A stretch of DNA of 8,245 nucleotides from Rubrobacter sp. (GTDB lineage: Bacteria > Actinomycetota > Rubrobacteria > Rubrobacterales > Rubrobacteraceae). A program made the translations under genes and the position numbers. Under the pieces are notes generated by a model. The model did not search any database and was not told the DNA's origin. It saw nothing but the letters and a program-made list of their open reading frames with translations. This document shows, in pieces, positions 1 to 5,996 of this stretch. The stretch is from the NCBI GenBank assembly GCA_016781775.1, contig JADDPR010000306.1, forward strand, positions 1-8,245. The letters are read 5' to 3'. Numbering within the stretch: position 1 is the first letter of the stretch; each line of letters opens with the position of its first letter.

Positions 1-1
1 C

Positions 2-349
2 AGCTCCTACGGGGCGACCGGCAACTACGGGACGACCCACAGGTACTTGAACCCCGGCTCCACCTTCGCCCCCGCCCGGTTCAAGATCAAGGTTCCGGCC
101 AGGGACACTTACGACGTCTACGGGTGGTGGCCGGCCAGCTCTGGCTACAACGACCGCGCGCGTTTTAGGATCTACACGCCGAGCGGCTGGGTCAACAAGG
201 ACGTCAACCAGAGGACGAACGGTGGGAAGTGGGTCCTCCTCGGCCGCTACACCCTCAGTGCCGGAGACGCCTACTGGGTACAGGTTTCGAACCGCTCCGC
301 TGGCAAAGGCTACATTGTCGCCGACGCAGTTAGGATCGTGCGCAGGTAA
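2..349 (+). CDS. Golvesin C-terminal-like domain protein, 3' end only
   Basis: The reading frame is open from the left edge (first full codon at base 2) to TAA at 347-349, giving the last 115 residues of a larger protein; the TTG at 47 is an internal leucine, not a start. The visible part looks like one complete beta-rich module: an aromatic, Gly/Ser-rich opening (SSYGATGNYGTTHRY), a strand ending in YDVYGWWPA, then the diagnostic segment VNQRTNGGKWVLLGRYTL and the closing YIVADAVRIV. These match the golvesin C-terminal-like domain, which in bacteria is usually the last domain of secreted hydrolases (amidases, peptidases, lyases) and probably binds a carbohydrate or surface polymer. The enzyme part lies outside the window, so the overall function is unknown. 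It ends 17 bp from the convergent exoribonuclease gene, and I see no clear terminator hairpin between them. The domain call is fairly secure; binding is family inference. Confidence 0.8.
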   Translation, partial: SSYGATGNYGTTHRYLNPGSTFAPARFKIKVPARDTYDVYGWWPASSGYNDRARFRIYTPSGWVNKDVNQRTNGGKWVLLGRYTLSAGDAYWVQVSNRSAGKGYIVADAVRIVRR

Positions 350-366
350 ACGCGAGCCGGGCTTCT

Positions 367-1368
367 CTACGCTCCGGGGGCGTCCTCCATGGCGCCCCCT
401 CCTTCGTCCGTGCCCTCCGGGACGTGCAGGGCGCGCCTCAAAGGGTTCTCGTGGTGGCTCCAGCCGCCGGGGGAGACGTTCTTCGTGGTCTCGACGAACA
501 TCGCGGTTCGGGCGTCGAGGTTGTCCACGAGGTTGACGAGGAGGGCTTCGAGGGTCTTGGGCTGCTCGGGGGAGCCGTACTCCTTCTCGCCCTGGTGGGA
601 GAGCATGATGTGCGAGAGGTGGAGGGCGAGGTCCTCGGGGAAGCCGGGGATCTCGGCGACCTTGGCGGCGACGATGCGATCTCCGAGGACGACGTGGCCC
701 TGGAGGCGCCCGACGGTCGTGTAGGCGAAGCCTCCTCCACCCCACGATAGCTCTCGCGTCTTGCCGATGTCGTGGAAGATGACGCCGAACAGGAGCAGGT
801 CCCGGTTTACCGGGTAGAGCTCCGCGATCTCCTTCGCCAGCCGCATGCAATGCACGGAGTGCTCCAGGAGGCCGCCTATCCTCGCGTGGTGCATCGTCTT
901 CGCCGCCGGCGCGGCGCAGAACGCCTCCCAGAGCCCCTCGTCGTCGACGATGCGCGTGAAGAGCTCCCCCAGGTAAGGATCCTCGAAGGAGAAGCCAGTC
1001 TCCACCACCTCGTCGGCCAGGGATTTGCGGTCCCGTTCGGTAGCGGGCAGGTAGTCCTCCTCATCCACCTCGCCCGGGCCCAGCACCCTCATCCGCTCTA
1101 TCTTCAACTGGAGCATGCCGCGGTACTCGTGGGCGTTCCCCTCCACGTAAACGTACTCGGGGCCGTCGAGGCCGTCTTTCAACTCCGGCGGGAGGCGCCA
1201 CATCCGGGCGTCTATGGAGCCGGTCCTGTCCACGAGGGTCGCGGAGAGGTACGGGACGCCCCGGCTGTCCGTGCGCACGCTGGCGTCGGTCGCCAGAAAC
1301 GTGGTGCGCGGGGCCGCACCTGGGGTGAGGTCCCGCGCCCAGAATTTTTCCTTCTTTGTCGTGCCCAG
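367..1368 (-). CDS. yhaM: YhaM-like 3'-5' exoribonuclease (OB fold + HD domain)
   Basis: This is a predicted cytoplasmic metal-dependent exoribonuclease that trims RNA from the 3' end. Numbered from the proposed CTG start, the protein has 333 residues (family about 310-330). Residues 13-95 form an OB-fold nucleic-acid-binding domain (FLATDASVRTDSRGVPYLSA, then DRTGSIDARMW). The HD domain follows: LLEH ending at H170, HDIGK at 199-203, H225 in GHVVLGD, LSHQGEKEYGSP near 251-266, and VDNLDAR near 281-287. These are the YhaM signature blocks. The first in-frame ATG/GTG/TTG is GTG at 1278-1276, but it sits inside the conserved OB-fold strand and has no Shine-Dalgarno, so it is probably wrong. The frame stays open upstream to a stop at 1407-1405, and the only plausible initiator with a ribosome site is CTG 1368-1366, 8 nt after AAGGG. 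The gene lies 13 bp downstream of the MalG-type permease, so it is probably the last cistron of that operon. The usual SHHG motif reads SHQG here. Family call strong, start uncertain. Confidence 0.85.
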   Translation of the reverse strand: MGTTKKEKFWARDLTPGAAPRTTFLATDASVRTDSRGVPYLSATLVDRTGSIDARMWRLPPELKDGLDGPEYVYVEGNAHEYRGMLQLKIERMRVLGPGEVDEEDYLPATERDRKSLADEVVETGFSFEDPYLGELFTRIVDDEGLWEAFCAAPAAKTMHHARIGGLLEHSVHCMRLAKEIAELYPVNRDLLLFGVIFHDIGKTRELSWGGGGFAYTTVGRLQGHVVLGDRIVAAKVAEIPGFPEDLALHLSHIMLSHQGEKEYGSPEQPKTLEALLVNLVDNLDARTAMFVETTKNVSPGGWSHHENPLRRALHVPEGTDEGGGAMEDAPGA

Positions 1369-1381
1369 TGGGCGAGCCCTT
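1366..1381 (-). promoter_or_regulatory. Ribosome-binding site and CTG start proposed for the yhaM-like gene
   Basis: On the minus strand, AAGGG (1381-1377) overlaps the last bases just after the TAG stop of the upstream permease (1384-1382), and 8 nt later comes CTG (1368-1366), in frame with the exoribonuclease. No ATG, GTG or TTG exists in this frame between the stop at 1407-1405 and the GTG at 1278. Initiation at CTG is rare, so the alternative is an indel or base error near 1340-1380. Confidence 0.4.
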
Positions 1382-2296
1382 CTAGCCCTTAACGGCGCCA
1401 GCGGTCAGACCGGAGACGATCCTGCGCTGGAAGATCAGGACGAGTATCACGAGCGGCACCGTGACGACGACCGCGGCCGCGGCCTGCGCCCCGTAGTCCA
1501 CGGTGTAGACCGTGGCGAAGTTCGGGATCCTGACCGTCACGGGCTGCACCGACTCTTCGTACAAGAACGTGGCGGCGAACAGGAACTCGTTCCAGGCGAA
1601 GATGAACGTCAGGATCGCGGTGGTGAATACCCCCGGCGCTGCGAGCGGCACGATCACCTTCCGAAAAGCCTGCAGGGTCGTCGCCCCGTCGATCTTCGCC
1701 GCCTCCTCGAGGTCCGGTGGCAGCTCCTTGAAGAACGAGACCAGGATCCAGATCGTCAGGGGCAGCGCGAAGACCGTGTCCGCGATGATCGCCGACCAGT
1801 ACGTGTTGATGAGCCCTATCGCCCTGAACTGTATAAACAGGGGGGCGATGATCGCCACGGCCGGGAAGAAGCTGATCGCCAGGATCAGGGTCATCACCAG
1901 GTTCTTGAAGTTGAACCTGAGCCGCGCGATGGCGTAGGCGGCTATCGCTCCGAAGAACAGACACACGACCGTGGTGACGCCCGCGATGATGATGCTGTTG
2001 ATCAGCGCCTTCTGGAAGCTCGCATCGCTGAAGATGGTCGAGTAGGACTGCCCGGTGAAGCTCTGCGGCAAGATCGTCGGCGGGGTCGCCGTGACCTCGG
2101 ACTTCTGGACGATGCTCATCTTGAAGACCCACAACAGCGGGGCCACGCTCACCAGCACGAACAAGAACAGGAACACGTAGAACAGAGCGCTGCTCAACGT
2201 GCCGCCGCCGGAGCCCCCCTTACCGGAACCCACCGCGCCCGCCGCGCCCTGAGCGTTCCCCCTGGTCGCGTTGCCCGCGCCCGCCGAAGCAGCCAT
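1382..2296 (-). CDS. Carbohydrate ABC transporter permease, MalG type (CUT1)
   Basis: This is an inner-membrane subunit of a binding-protein-dependent sugar importer that forms the translocation channel with the MalF-type partner upstream. The protein has 304 residues. Residues 1-33 are a hydrophilic Ala/Gly-rich tail, followed by a first membrane helix at about 36-58 and further hydrophobic segments near 100-125, 133-155, 165-188, 222-245 and 270-290, the six expected of MalG. The EAA loop that docks on the ATPase is at 198-217 (EAAKIDGATTLQAFRKVIVP), with the following FIFAWNEFLFA typical of MalG. The C-terminus GLTAGAVKG is the classic end of this family. The ATG at 2296-2294 overlaps the TAA of the preceding permease by one base (TAATG), and GGAGG lies 7 nt upstream, so the two are translationally coupled. 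Substrate cannot be read from this subunit. Confidence 0.95.
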   Translation of the reverse strand: MAASAGAGNATRGNAQGAAGAVGSGKGGSGGGTLSSALFYVFLFLFVLVSVAPLLWVFKMSIVQKSEVTATPPTILPQSFTGQSYSTIFSDASFQKALINSIIIAGVTTVVCLFFGAIAAYAIARLRFNFKNLVMTLILAISFFPAVAIIAPLFIQFRAIGLINTYWSAIIADTVFALPLTIWILVSFFKELPPDLEEAAKIDGATTLQAFRKVIVPLAAPGVFTTAILTFIFAWNEFLFAATFLYEESVQPVTVRIPNFATVYTVDYGAQAAAAVVVTVPLVILVLIFQRRIVSGLTAGAVKG

Positions 2297-3210
2297 TAGC
2301 TATCCTCCGTCGAAGTCTGCATACCGAGGCCGTAGATAAAGAACAGCGCGATCAAGAACGCCGTCACGAACGTGAAGACCGCCGCCGCGTTCCCGACCGA
2401 GAACAGGATCTGGCTGACTCTGACGCTCTTGTACACGAACGTCGAGAGCGACTCGAGCTCCCGCTGCCCCATCACGAAGAACAGGTCGAAGACGCGGTAG
2501 GAGTCGAGCGTGCGGAACAGGACCGCGACCAGGATGGTGCCCTTCAGAAGGGGCAGCGTTATCCTGAAGAACCGCTGGAAGACGTTCGCCCCGTCCACTC
2601 GCGCCGCCTCGTAGACGTCCGCCGGGATGGTCTGGAGACCCGCGAGCAAGAGGAGCGCCATGAACGGCGTCGTCTTCCACACGTCGACGACTATCGCCGC
2701 GATCAGGAGCAGCGTCTGGTCGGAGAGGATCGGCTGGCTTATGACGCCCAGGGAGGTGGCCGCGTAGTTGATGATGCCGACCTGGTCCTGGAACATCAGG
2801 CGCCACATGACCGCCGAGATGACGGTCGGGAACGCCCACGGCACCAGGACCGCTGCCCTGACCAGCCCGCGGCCCTTGAAGGCCCGGTTGATCGCAAGCG
2901 CGATGGCGAGCCCGATGACGAACTCGATAAAGACGCTCACCACCGTGAAGATCAGCGTGTTCGTGAGCCCGTCGCGGAAGTCGTTGTTCCCGAACATGTC
3001 GACGTAGTTCTGCAGCCCGACGAACTCGCCGACGTTGTTGATGCGCGCATCGAAGAGGCTCAGGTAGACGGAGACGCCGATGGGGTAGACGGCTACCGCC
3101 AGGATGATCAGGAGCGCCGGAAGCACCATGTAGTAGGCGAGCCGCCGCTCGGGGTTCCTGAGCTCCTGGAAGAGACCGCCTCGCTTCTTGCTCCCGCTCG
3201 CGGTCGTCAC
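2296..3210 (-). CDS. Carbohydrate ABC transporter permease, MalF type (CUT1)
   Basis: This is the second channel-forming inner-membrane subunit, partner of the MalG-type protein. The protein has 304 residues, short for MalF of enterics but usual for CUT1 permeases of Gram-positive bacteria. The first membrane helix is at about 25-53 (YYMVLPALLIILAVAVYPIG), with others near 85-108, 118-140, 166-190, 224-246 and 272-296. The EAA loop is at 201-220 (EAARVDGANVFQRFFRITLP), followed by the FRTLDSYRVFDLFFVM stretch typical of this subfamily. The start is GTG at 3210-3208, preceded by GGGAGG about 9 nt upstream. It follows the binding-protein gene after 52 bp. The short segment between them holds only a small GGGC-TTC-GCCC stem, which may slightly separate expression of the binding protein from the permeases. 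Confidence 0.95.
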   Translation of the reverse strand: MTTASGSKKRGGLFQELRNPERRLAYYMVLPALLIILAVAVYPIGVSVYLSLFDARINNVGEFVGLQNYVDMFGNNDFRDGLTNTLIFTVVSVFIEFVIGLAIALAINRAFKGRGLVRAAVLVPWAFPTVISAVMWRLMFQDQVGIINYAATSLGVISQPILSDQTLLLIAAIVVDVWKTTPFMALLLLAGLQTIPADVYEAARVDGANVFQRFFRITLPLLKGTILVAVLFRTLDSYRVFDLFFVMGQRELESLSTFVYKSVRVSQILFSVGNAAAVFTFVTAFLIALFFIYGLGMQTSTEDS

Positions 3211-3262
3211 AACCCCTCACCTCCCTCGGACGGCGGGGCGAAGCCCTCGGCAGCGCCCATCG

Positions 3263-4597
3263 CTACTGCGCCTCCACGATGCCCTGCAGTTCTTCCTGCA
3301 TCCTCCCCGTCGCCTCGTCCGGCGGTATGTCCCCCGCGAGCACGGCGTTGAACTGCTCCTGCATCACGAGCGACATGTCCGAGTACACCGGCGAGACCGG
3401 CCTGGGCCGCGCGGTCTCGAACGCCTCGGAAGCGGTCTTTAGAACCGGGAGTGCCTCCTGCACCTCCGGGTCCGTGAGGAGCTCCGTCCGGGTCGGCACG
3501 AATTTGGCACCCAGCGCGTATTCTTTCTGCTGCTCGGGGGCGGTCAAGTACTCGGCGAACTTGTAAGCCGCCTCCGGGTCTTCGGCGTTGGCGTTAATAA
3601 ACATGTTCCAGCCGCCGAGCGTACCGGCAAGCTCGCCGCCGTCCGCGACCGGCAGCGGCACGACCCCGACCTGTTCGGGCTTTATCTTCGACTGCTCCGG
3701 GTCGGAGAGGAGGCCGTAGAGGTACGGCCAGTTGCGTATAAAGACGGTGTCTCCGGAGAGGAAGGCCGCCTGCGACTCGAGCTCGGTGAACGTGGTGACG
3801 GATTGGGGCGCGATGCCGTCCTCGACCATGCTCCGGTACGTCGCGAGGCCCGCGGCCGTCTCCGGGCTGTCTGCGACGACCTTGTTCACGTCGTTGAGGT
3901 CCGTAACGTCCCCGCCGTGCGTCCTGATGTACTCGAGACCGTTGCACACCCCGCCCTCGTAGCGTGAACCCTGGAAGACGAACCCGTTCTTGGTGCCCGC
4001 GTCCTGCATGACCTTCTGGGCCTGCTGCTTGAGCTCCTCCCAGGTCCTCGGCGGCTCGCTGAAGCCGGCCTGCTCCAGGAGGTCCTTCCGGTAGTAGAGA
4101 AGCCCCACGTCGATGTACCACGGCACCCCGTAGATCTCGCCCTCGTACGAGTTCGACCGGATGGGCCCCTCCGCGAAGGCCTGCTGCTGATCCTGGGGAA
4201 AAAAGTCATTGAGAGGGGCGATAAAGCCGCTGGCCGCGAACTGCGCCGGCCAGATCACATCTCCGCCTACAACCTGGGGGCTGGCCTCGCCGGCCTGGAA
4301 CCGGTTCCTGAGCTGGTCGAAAAACTGGCCGGTGTCGGTCGGCGCGAGCTGGTACTGGACGTTGCCGTCCGGGTACTCGTCGACGAGCTTCTGCAGGGTG
4401 CCGGTCTGCTCCGGGCCGGTGTTGAAGATGAGCTCACCGCCCCCGCCGCCCTGACCCCCGCCACCGCCACCGCCGCAGCCGGCGACGCCCAGCAGGGAGA
4501 TCCCCGCGAGGCTCGCCCCGGAGAGCTTCAGGAAATCCCGCCGGTTTATGTTCCGCCTAGCAATCACGAGCCTGCGCCCGCCACCGTTCGTCGCCAT
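3263..4597 (-). CDS. Extracellular sugar-binding lipoprotein of the ABC importer (family 1)
   Basis: This is the substrate receptor of the importer, anchored outside the membrane. The protein has 444 residues. The N-terminus carries a twin-arginine motif, NRRDFLK at 18-24, a hydrophobic core (LSGASLAGISLLG) and a lipobox LGVAGC with acylated Cys41, so it is probably exported folded by Tat and then lipidated. A run of 13 residues, almost all Gly (42-54), links the anchor to the domain. The mature part has family 1 solute-binding features: GGDVIWPAQFAASGFIAPL, YGVPWYIDVGLLYYRKDLLEQAGF, TWEEL, GGWNMFINA and a C-terminal DEATGRMQEELQ. The tone of these motifs is that of maltose/trehalose-type receptors, but the substrate is not assignable by eye. 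The ATG at 4597-4595 follows AAGGAGG with a tight spacing of only 3 nt; no other start fits the signal peptide. It lies after the 38-bp palindrome and before both permeases. Confidence 0.93.
   Translation of the reverse strand: MATNGGGRRLVIARRNINRRDFLKLSGASLAGISLLGVAGCGGGGGGGQGGGGGELIFNTGPEQTGTLQKLVDEYPDGNVQYQLAPTDTGQFFDQLRNRFQAGEASPQVVGGDVIWPAQFAASGFIAPLNDFFPQDQQQAFAEGPIRSNSYEGEIYGVPWYIDVGLLYYRKDLLEQAGFSEPPRTWEELKQQAQKVMQDAGTKNGFVFQGSRYEGGVCNGLEYIRTHGGDVTDLNDVNKVVADSPETAAGLATYRSMVEDGIAPQSVTTFTELESQAAFLSGDTVFIRNWPYLYGLLSDPEQSKIKPEQVGVVPLPVADGGELAGTLGGWNMFINANAEDPEAAYKFAEYLTAPEQQKEYALGAKFVPTRTELLTDPEVQEALPVLKTASEAFETARPRPVSPVYSDMSLVMQEQFNAVLAGDIPPDEATGRMQEELQGIVEAQ
4436..4474 (-). repeat. Poly-glycine codon tract in the binding-protein linker
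   Basis: Thirteen consecutive codons, twelve Gly and one Gln, form a low-complexity G/C tract just after the lipobox Cys41. It encodes a flexible tether between the lipid anchor and the sugar-binding domain. Such simple tracts can vary in length between strains by slippage, in steps of three without breaking the frame. Confidence 0.75.
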
Positions 4598-4638
4598 CTT
4601 CCTCCTTCTGGATCCCTTTCCCTGCTGCTGACGACCAT

Positions 4639-4646
4639 GTTACAAT
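4639..4646. promoter_or_regulatory. AT-rich GTTACAAT beside the palindrome
   Basis: The octamer GTTACAAT on the plus strand abuts the left arm of the 38-bp palindrome. The same octamer, on the minus strand, forms the -10 region proposed for the ABC operon (5985-5978). Read on the plus strand it could be a -10 box for a transcript running through the palindrome, antisense to the ATPase 3' end. Read on the minus strand the region gives TAACAT, a weak -10 candidate for the binding-protein gene. No convincing -35 is visible for either. Confidence 0.25.
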
Positions 4647-4647
4647 C

Positions 4648-4685
4648 GCCCGCCTCCTCCGCCGTCGACGGCGGAGGAGGCGGGC
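4648..4685. repeat. Perfect 38-bp GC-rich palindrome between ATPase and binding protein
   Basis: The half-site GCCCGCCTCCTCCGCCGTC is followed by its exact reverse complement, centred between 4666 and 4667, with all 19 pairs matching. In RNA it would form a stem of about 16-17 bp with a GUCGAC-derived loop. It sits 11 bp after the ATPase stop and about 50 bp before the binding-protein start. It lacks a U-tract on its 3' side on either strand: on the minus strand TTTTT precedes it and GATTGTAAC follows; on the plus strand AAAAAC follows. It could be a U-less terminator or attenuator, an RNA-stabilising or processing hairpin that sets the ATPase/binding-protein ratio, or a protein-binding site. 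The palindrome is directly seen; its role is inference. Confidence 0.9.
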
Positions 4686-4696
4686 AAAAACACGGA

Positions 4697-5890
4697 TTAG
4701 AGAATCGCCTGTTCGGTCTCGGGGTCGAAGAGGTGTATCTTGCTGGCCTCGACGGCCATCTTCACCTGCTCGCCCTCCCGGACGGTGCTCTCCGGCGAGA
4801 TACGGGCCACCATAAGGTCCCCGAAATCGTCGGTCGAGCCGCCTCCGTCGGCGCCCACGGCCGTCATGTCTTCCATGCTCTTCGTGTGGGCGGCGAGCTC
4901 CCTGTCGACGGAGAAGTACACGTACTTCTCGCTGCCCATACTCTCTATAACCTGGGGCGTGACCTGCACGCAGTCGGAGTCCGACGTTATCTCCACGAGA
5001 CGCGCGTCCTCGATGTGCTCGGGCCTTATCCCGACTATGACCTCTCTGTTGACGTACTCGCCGACGTCGGGATGCTCCCCGATTGCTTCTCGCGTCAGCT
5101 TGATGCGCGTGCTGCCGAAGGCCGCCACGTAGCCGCCGTTCTCCCTCTCGAGATGGGCGCGGATGAAGTTCATCGCCGGCGACCCGATAAACCCCGCGAC
5201 GAAGATGTTCTTCGGGGTGTCGTACATCTGCTGCGGAGAGGCGATCTGCTGCACGATGCCGTCCTTGAGGACCACGATGCGGTCGGCCATCGTCATCGCC
5301 TCGGTCTGATCGTGGGTCACGTAGATCGTCGTCACCCCGATGCGGTTGTGCAGCTTGCCGATCTCCGTCCTCATCTGCACGCGCAGCTTCGCGTCGAGGT
5401 TGGAGAGGGGCTCGTCCATCAGGAACGCCTTGGGCTCGCGCACGATGGCCCGGCCCAGAGCCACCCGCTGGCGCTGACCGCCGGAGAGGGCCTTGGGTTT
5501 GCGGTCCAGGAAACGCTCGATGGACAGGATCTTGGCGGCCTCGTTCACCCTCCGGTCGATCTCGCCCTTGTCCATCTTCCTGAGCTTCAGCGCGAAGCCC
5601 ATGTTCTCGCGGACGTTCATGTGCGGGTAGAGGGCGTAGTTCTGGAAGACCATCGCGATGTCCCGCTCGCGGGGCTGCAGGTCGTTGACGATGTTGTCCC
5701 CTATGAATACCTTGCCCGACGAGATGTCCTCGAGGCCCGCGATCATGCGTAGCGCCGTGGATTTTCCGCACCCCGAGGGCCCAACGAAGACTATGAATTC
5801 TCCATCCTGGATGTCTAAATTCATGTCCCGCACAGCGACGACGTTCCCACTGTAAACCTTGTTGACGTCCTCTAGCGTGACTTCCGCCAC
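4697..5890 (-). CDS. Sugar ABC transporter ATP-binding protein, UgpC/MsmK/MsiK family
   Basis: This is the cytoplasmic ATPase that drives the importer by docking on the EAA loops of both permeases. The protein has 397 residues. The motifs are complete: Walker A GPSGCGKST 37-45, Q-loop Gln83 in VFQNYALYPHM, signature LSGGQRQR 135-142, Walker B FLMDEP 156-161, D-loop SNLD 163-166 and switch His193 in VTHDQ. Residues 240-397 are the MalK-type regulatory (TOBE/OB) region, including VGIRPEHIED at 286-295. An acidic, Gly-rich insert at about 335-358 is common in actinobacterial members. The GTG start (5890-5888) has GGAGG ending 6 nt upstream. Some members of this family (MsiK) energise several sugar importers, so it may not be exclusive to this one. 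It is the first cistron, unlike the common order with the ATPase last or elsewhere. Pipelines often call it ugpC, but glycerol-3-phosphate is not implied. Confidence 0.96.
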   Translation of the reverse strand: MAEVTLEDVNKVYSGNVVAVRDMNLDIQDGEFIVFVGPSGCGKSTALRMIAGLEDISSGKVFIGDNIVNDLQPRERDIAMVFQNYALYPHMNVRENMGFALKLRKMDKGEIDRRVNEAAKILSIERFLDRKPKALSGGQRQRVALGRAIVREPKAFLMDEPLSNLDAKLRVQMRTEIGKLHNRIGVTTIYVTHDQTEAMTMADRIVVLKDGIVQQIASPQQMYDTPKNIFVAGFIGSPAMNFIRAHLERENGGYVAAFGSTRIKLTREAIGEHPDVGEYVNREVIVGIRPEHIEDARLVEITSDSDCVQVTPQVIESMGSEKYVYFSVDRELAAHTKSMEDMTAVGADGGGSTDDFGDLMVARISPESTVREGEQVKMAVEASKIHLFDPETEQAIL

Positions 5891-5905
5891 CTTGGACCTC
5901 CTCCT

Positions 5906-5951
5906 TCTAGGGAGACCGGTGCCCCCCGTCCCGCGCGAACCTCCACCTAGA
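5906..5951 (-). promoter_or_regulatory. Possible leader hairpin before the ATPase gene
   Basis: TCTAGG (5906-5911) is the reverse complement of CCTAGA (5946-5951), and the adjoining GAG/CTC can add three pairs across a two-base bulge. In the transcript the stem would end right at the AAGGAGGAGG ribosome-binding site of the ATPase gene. The loop is long (about 26 nt) and GC-rich, so this is a weak candidate for leader control or nothing at all. Confidence 0.25.
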
Positions 5952-5967
5952 GCTCGCTGCCCCTTGG

Positions 5968-5979
5968 ATACGGCCGTAT
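5968..5979. promoter_or_regulatory. 12-bp palindrome ATACGGCCGTAT, operator candidate
   Basis: This perfect inverted repeat shares its last two bases with the TACAAT box proposed for the ABC operon and covers the expected transcription start. Repressors of sugar operons often bind such sites. The GGCC core is not the central CG layout most typical of LacI-family operators, and no regulator gene lies in the window, so the partner is unknown. Confidence 0.4.
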
Positions 5980-5983
5980 TGTA
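5978..5983 (-). promoter_or_regulatory. Candidate -10 box of the ABC transporter operon
   Basis: On the minus strand TACAAT lies in the 106-bp gap between the nagZ-like stop (5999-5997) and the ATPase start (5890), in an otherwise GC-rich background. One base differs from TATAAT. No good TTGACA-like -35 is seen at the usual distance, so an activator or a divergent -35 would be needed. A start near 5971 would give a leader of about 80 nt. Confidence 0.4.
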
Positions 5984-5996
5984 ACCCAGGCGCGTT

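Noticed and set aside
350..366. Bidirectional terminator between the convergent genes
   Set aside because: The 17-bp gap and its flanks show no convincing stem with a T-run.
1214..2299. 361-codon plus-strand open frame
   Set aside because: It lies antisense to the MalG-type permease and the exoribonuclease start, and its translation is Arg/Asp/Glu-rich with no recognisable domain; it is a high-GC shadow frame.
3211..3262. Functional hairpin between binding protein and first permease
   Set aside because: Only a 4-bp GGGC/GCCC stem is present, too small to support a regulatory call.
4648..4690. Canonical rho-independent terminator
   Set aside because: The stem is strong, but no U-tract follows it on either strand; the five T residues precede it on the operon's coding strand.
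4637..5752. 371-codon plus-strand open frame
   Set aside because: It is antisense to the ATPase, whose motifs are complete on the other strand; the translation is His/Val/Leu/Asp-rich without known motifs.
4557..5771. 404-codon minus-strand open frame
   Set aside because: It overlaps the ATPase in another frame on the same strand, and its Arg/Gly/His-rich composition is typical of a shadow.
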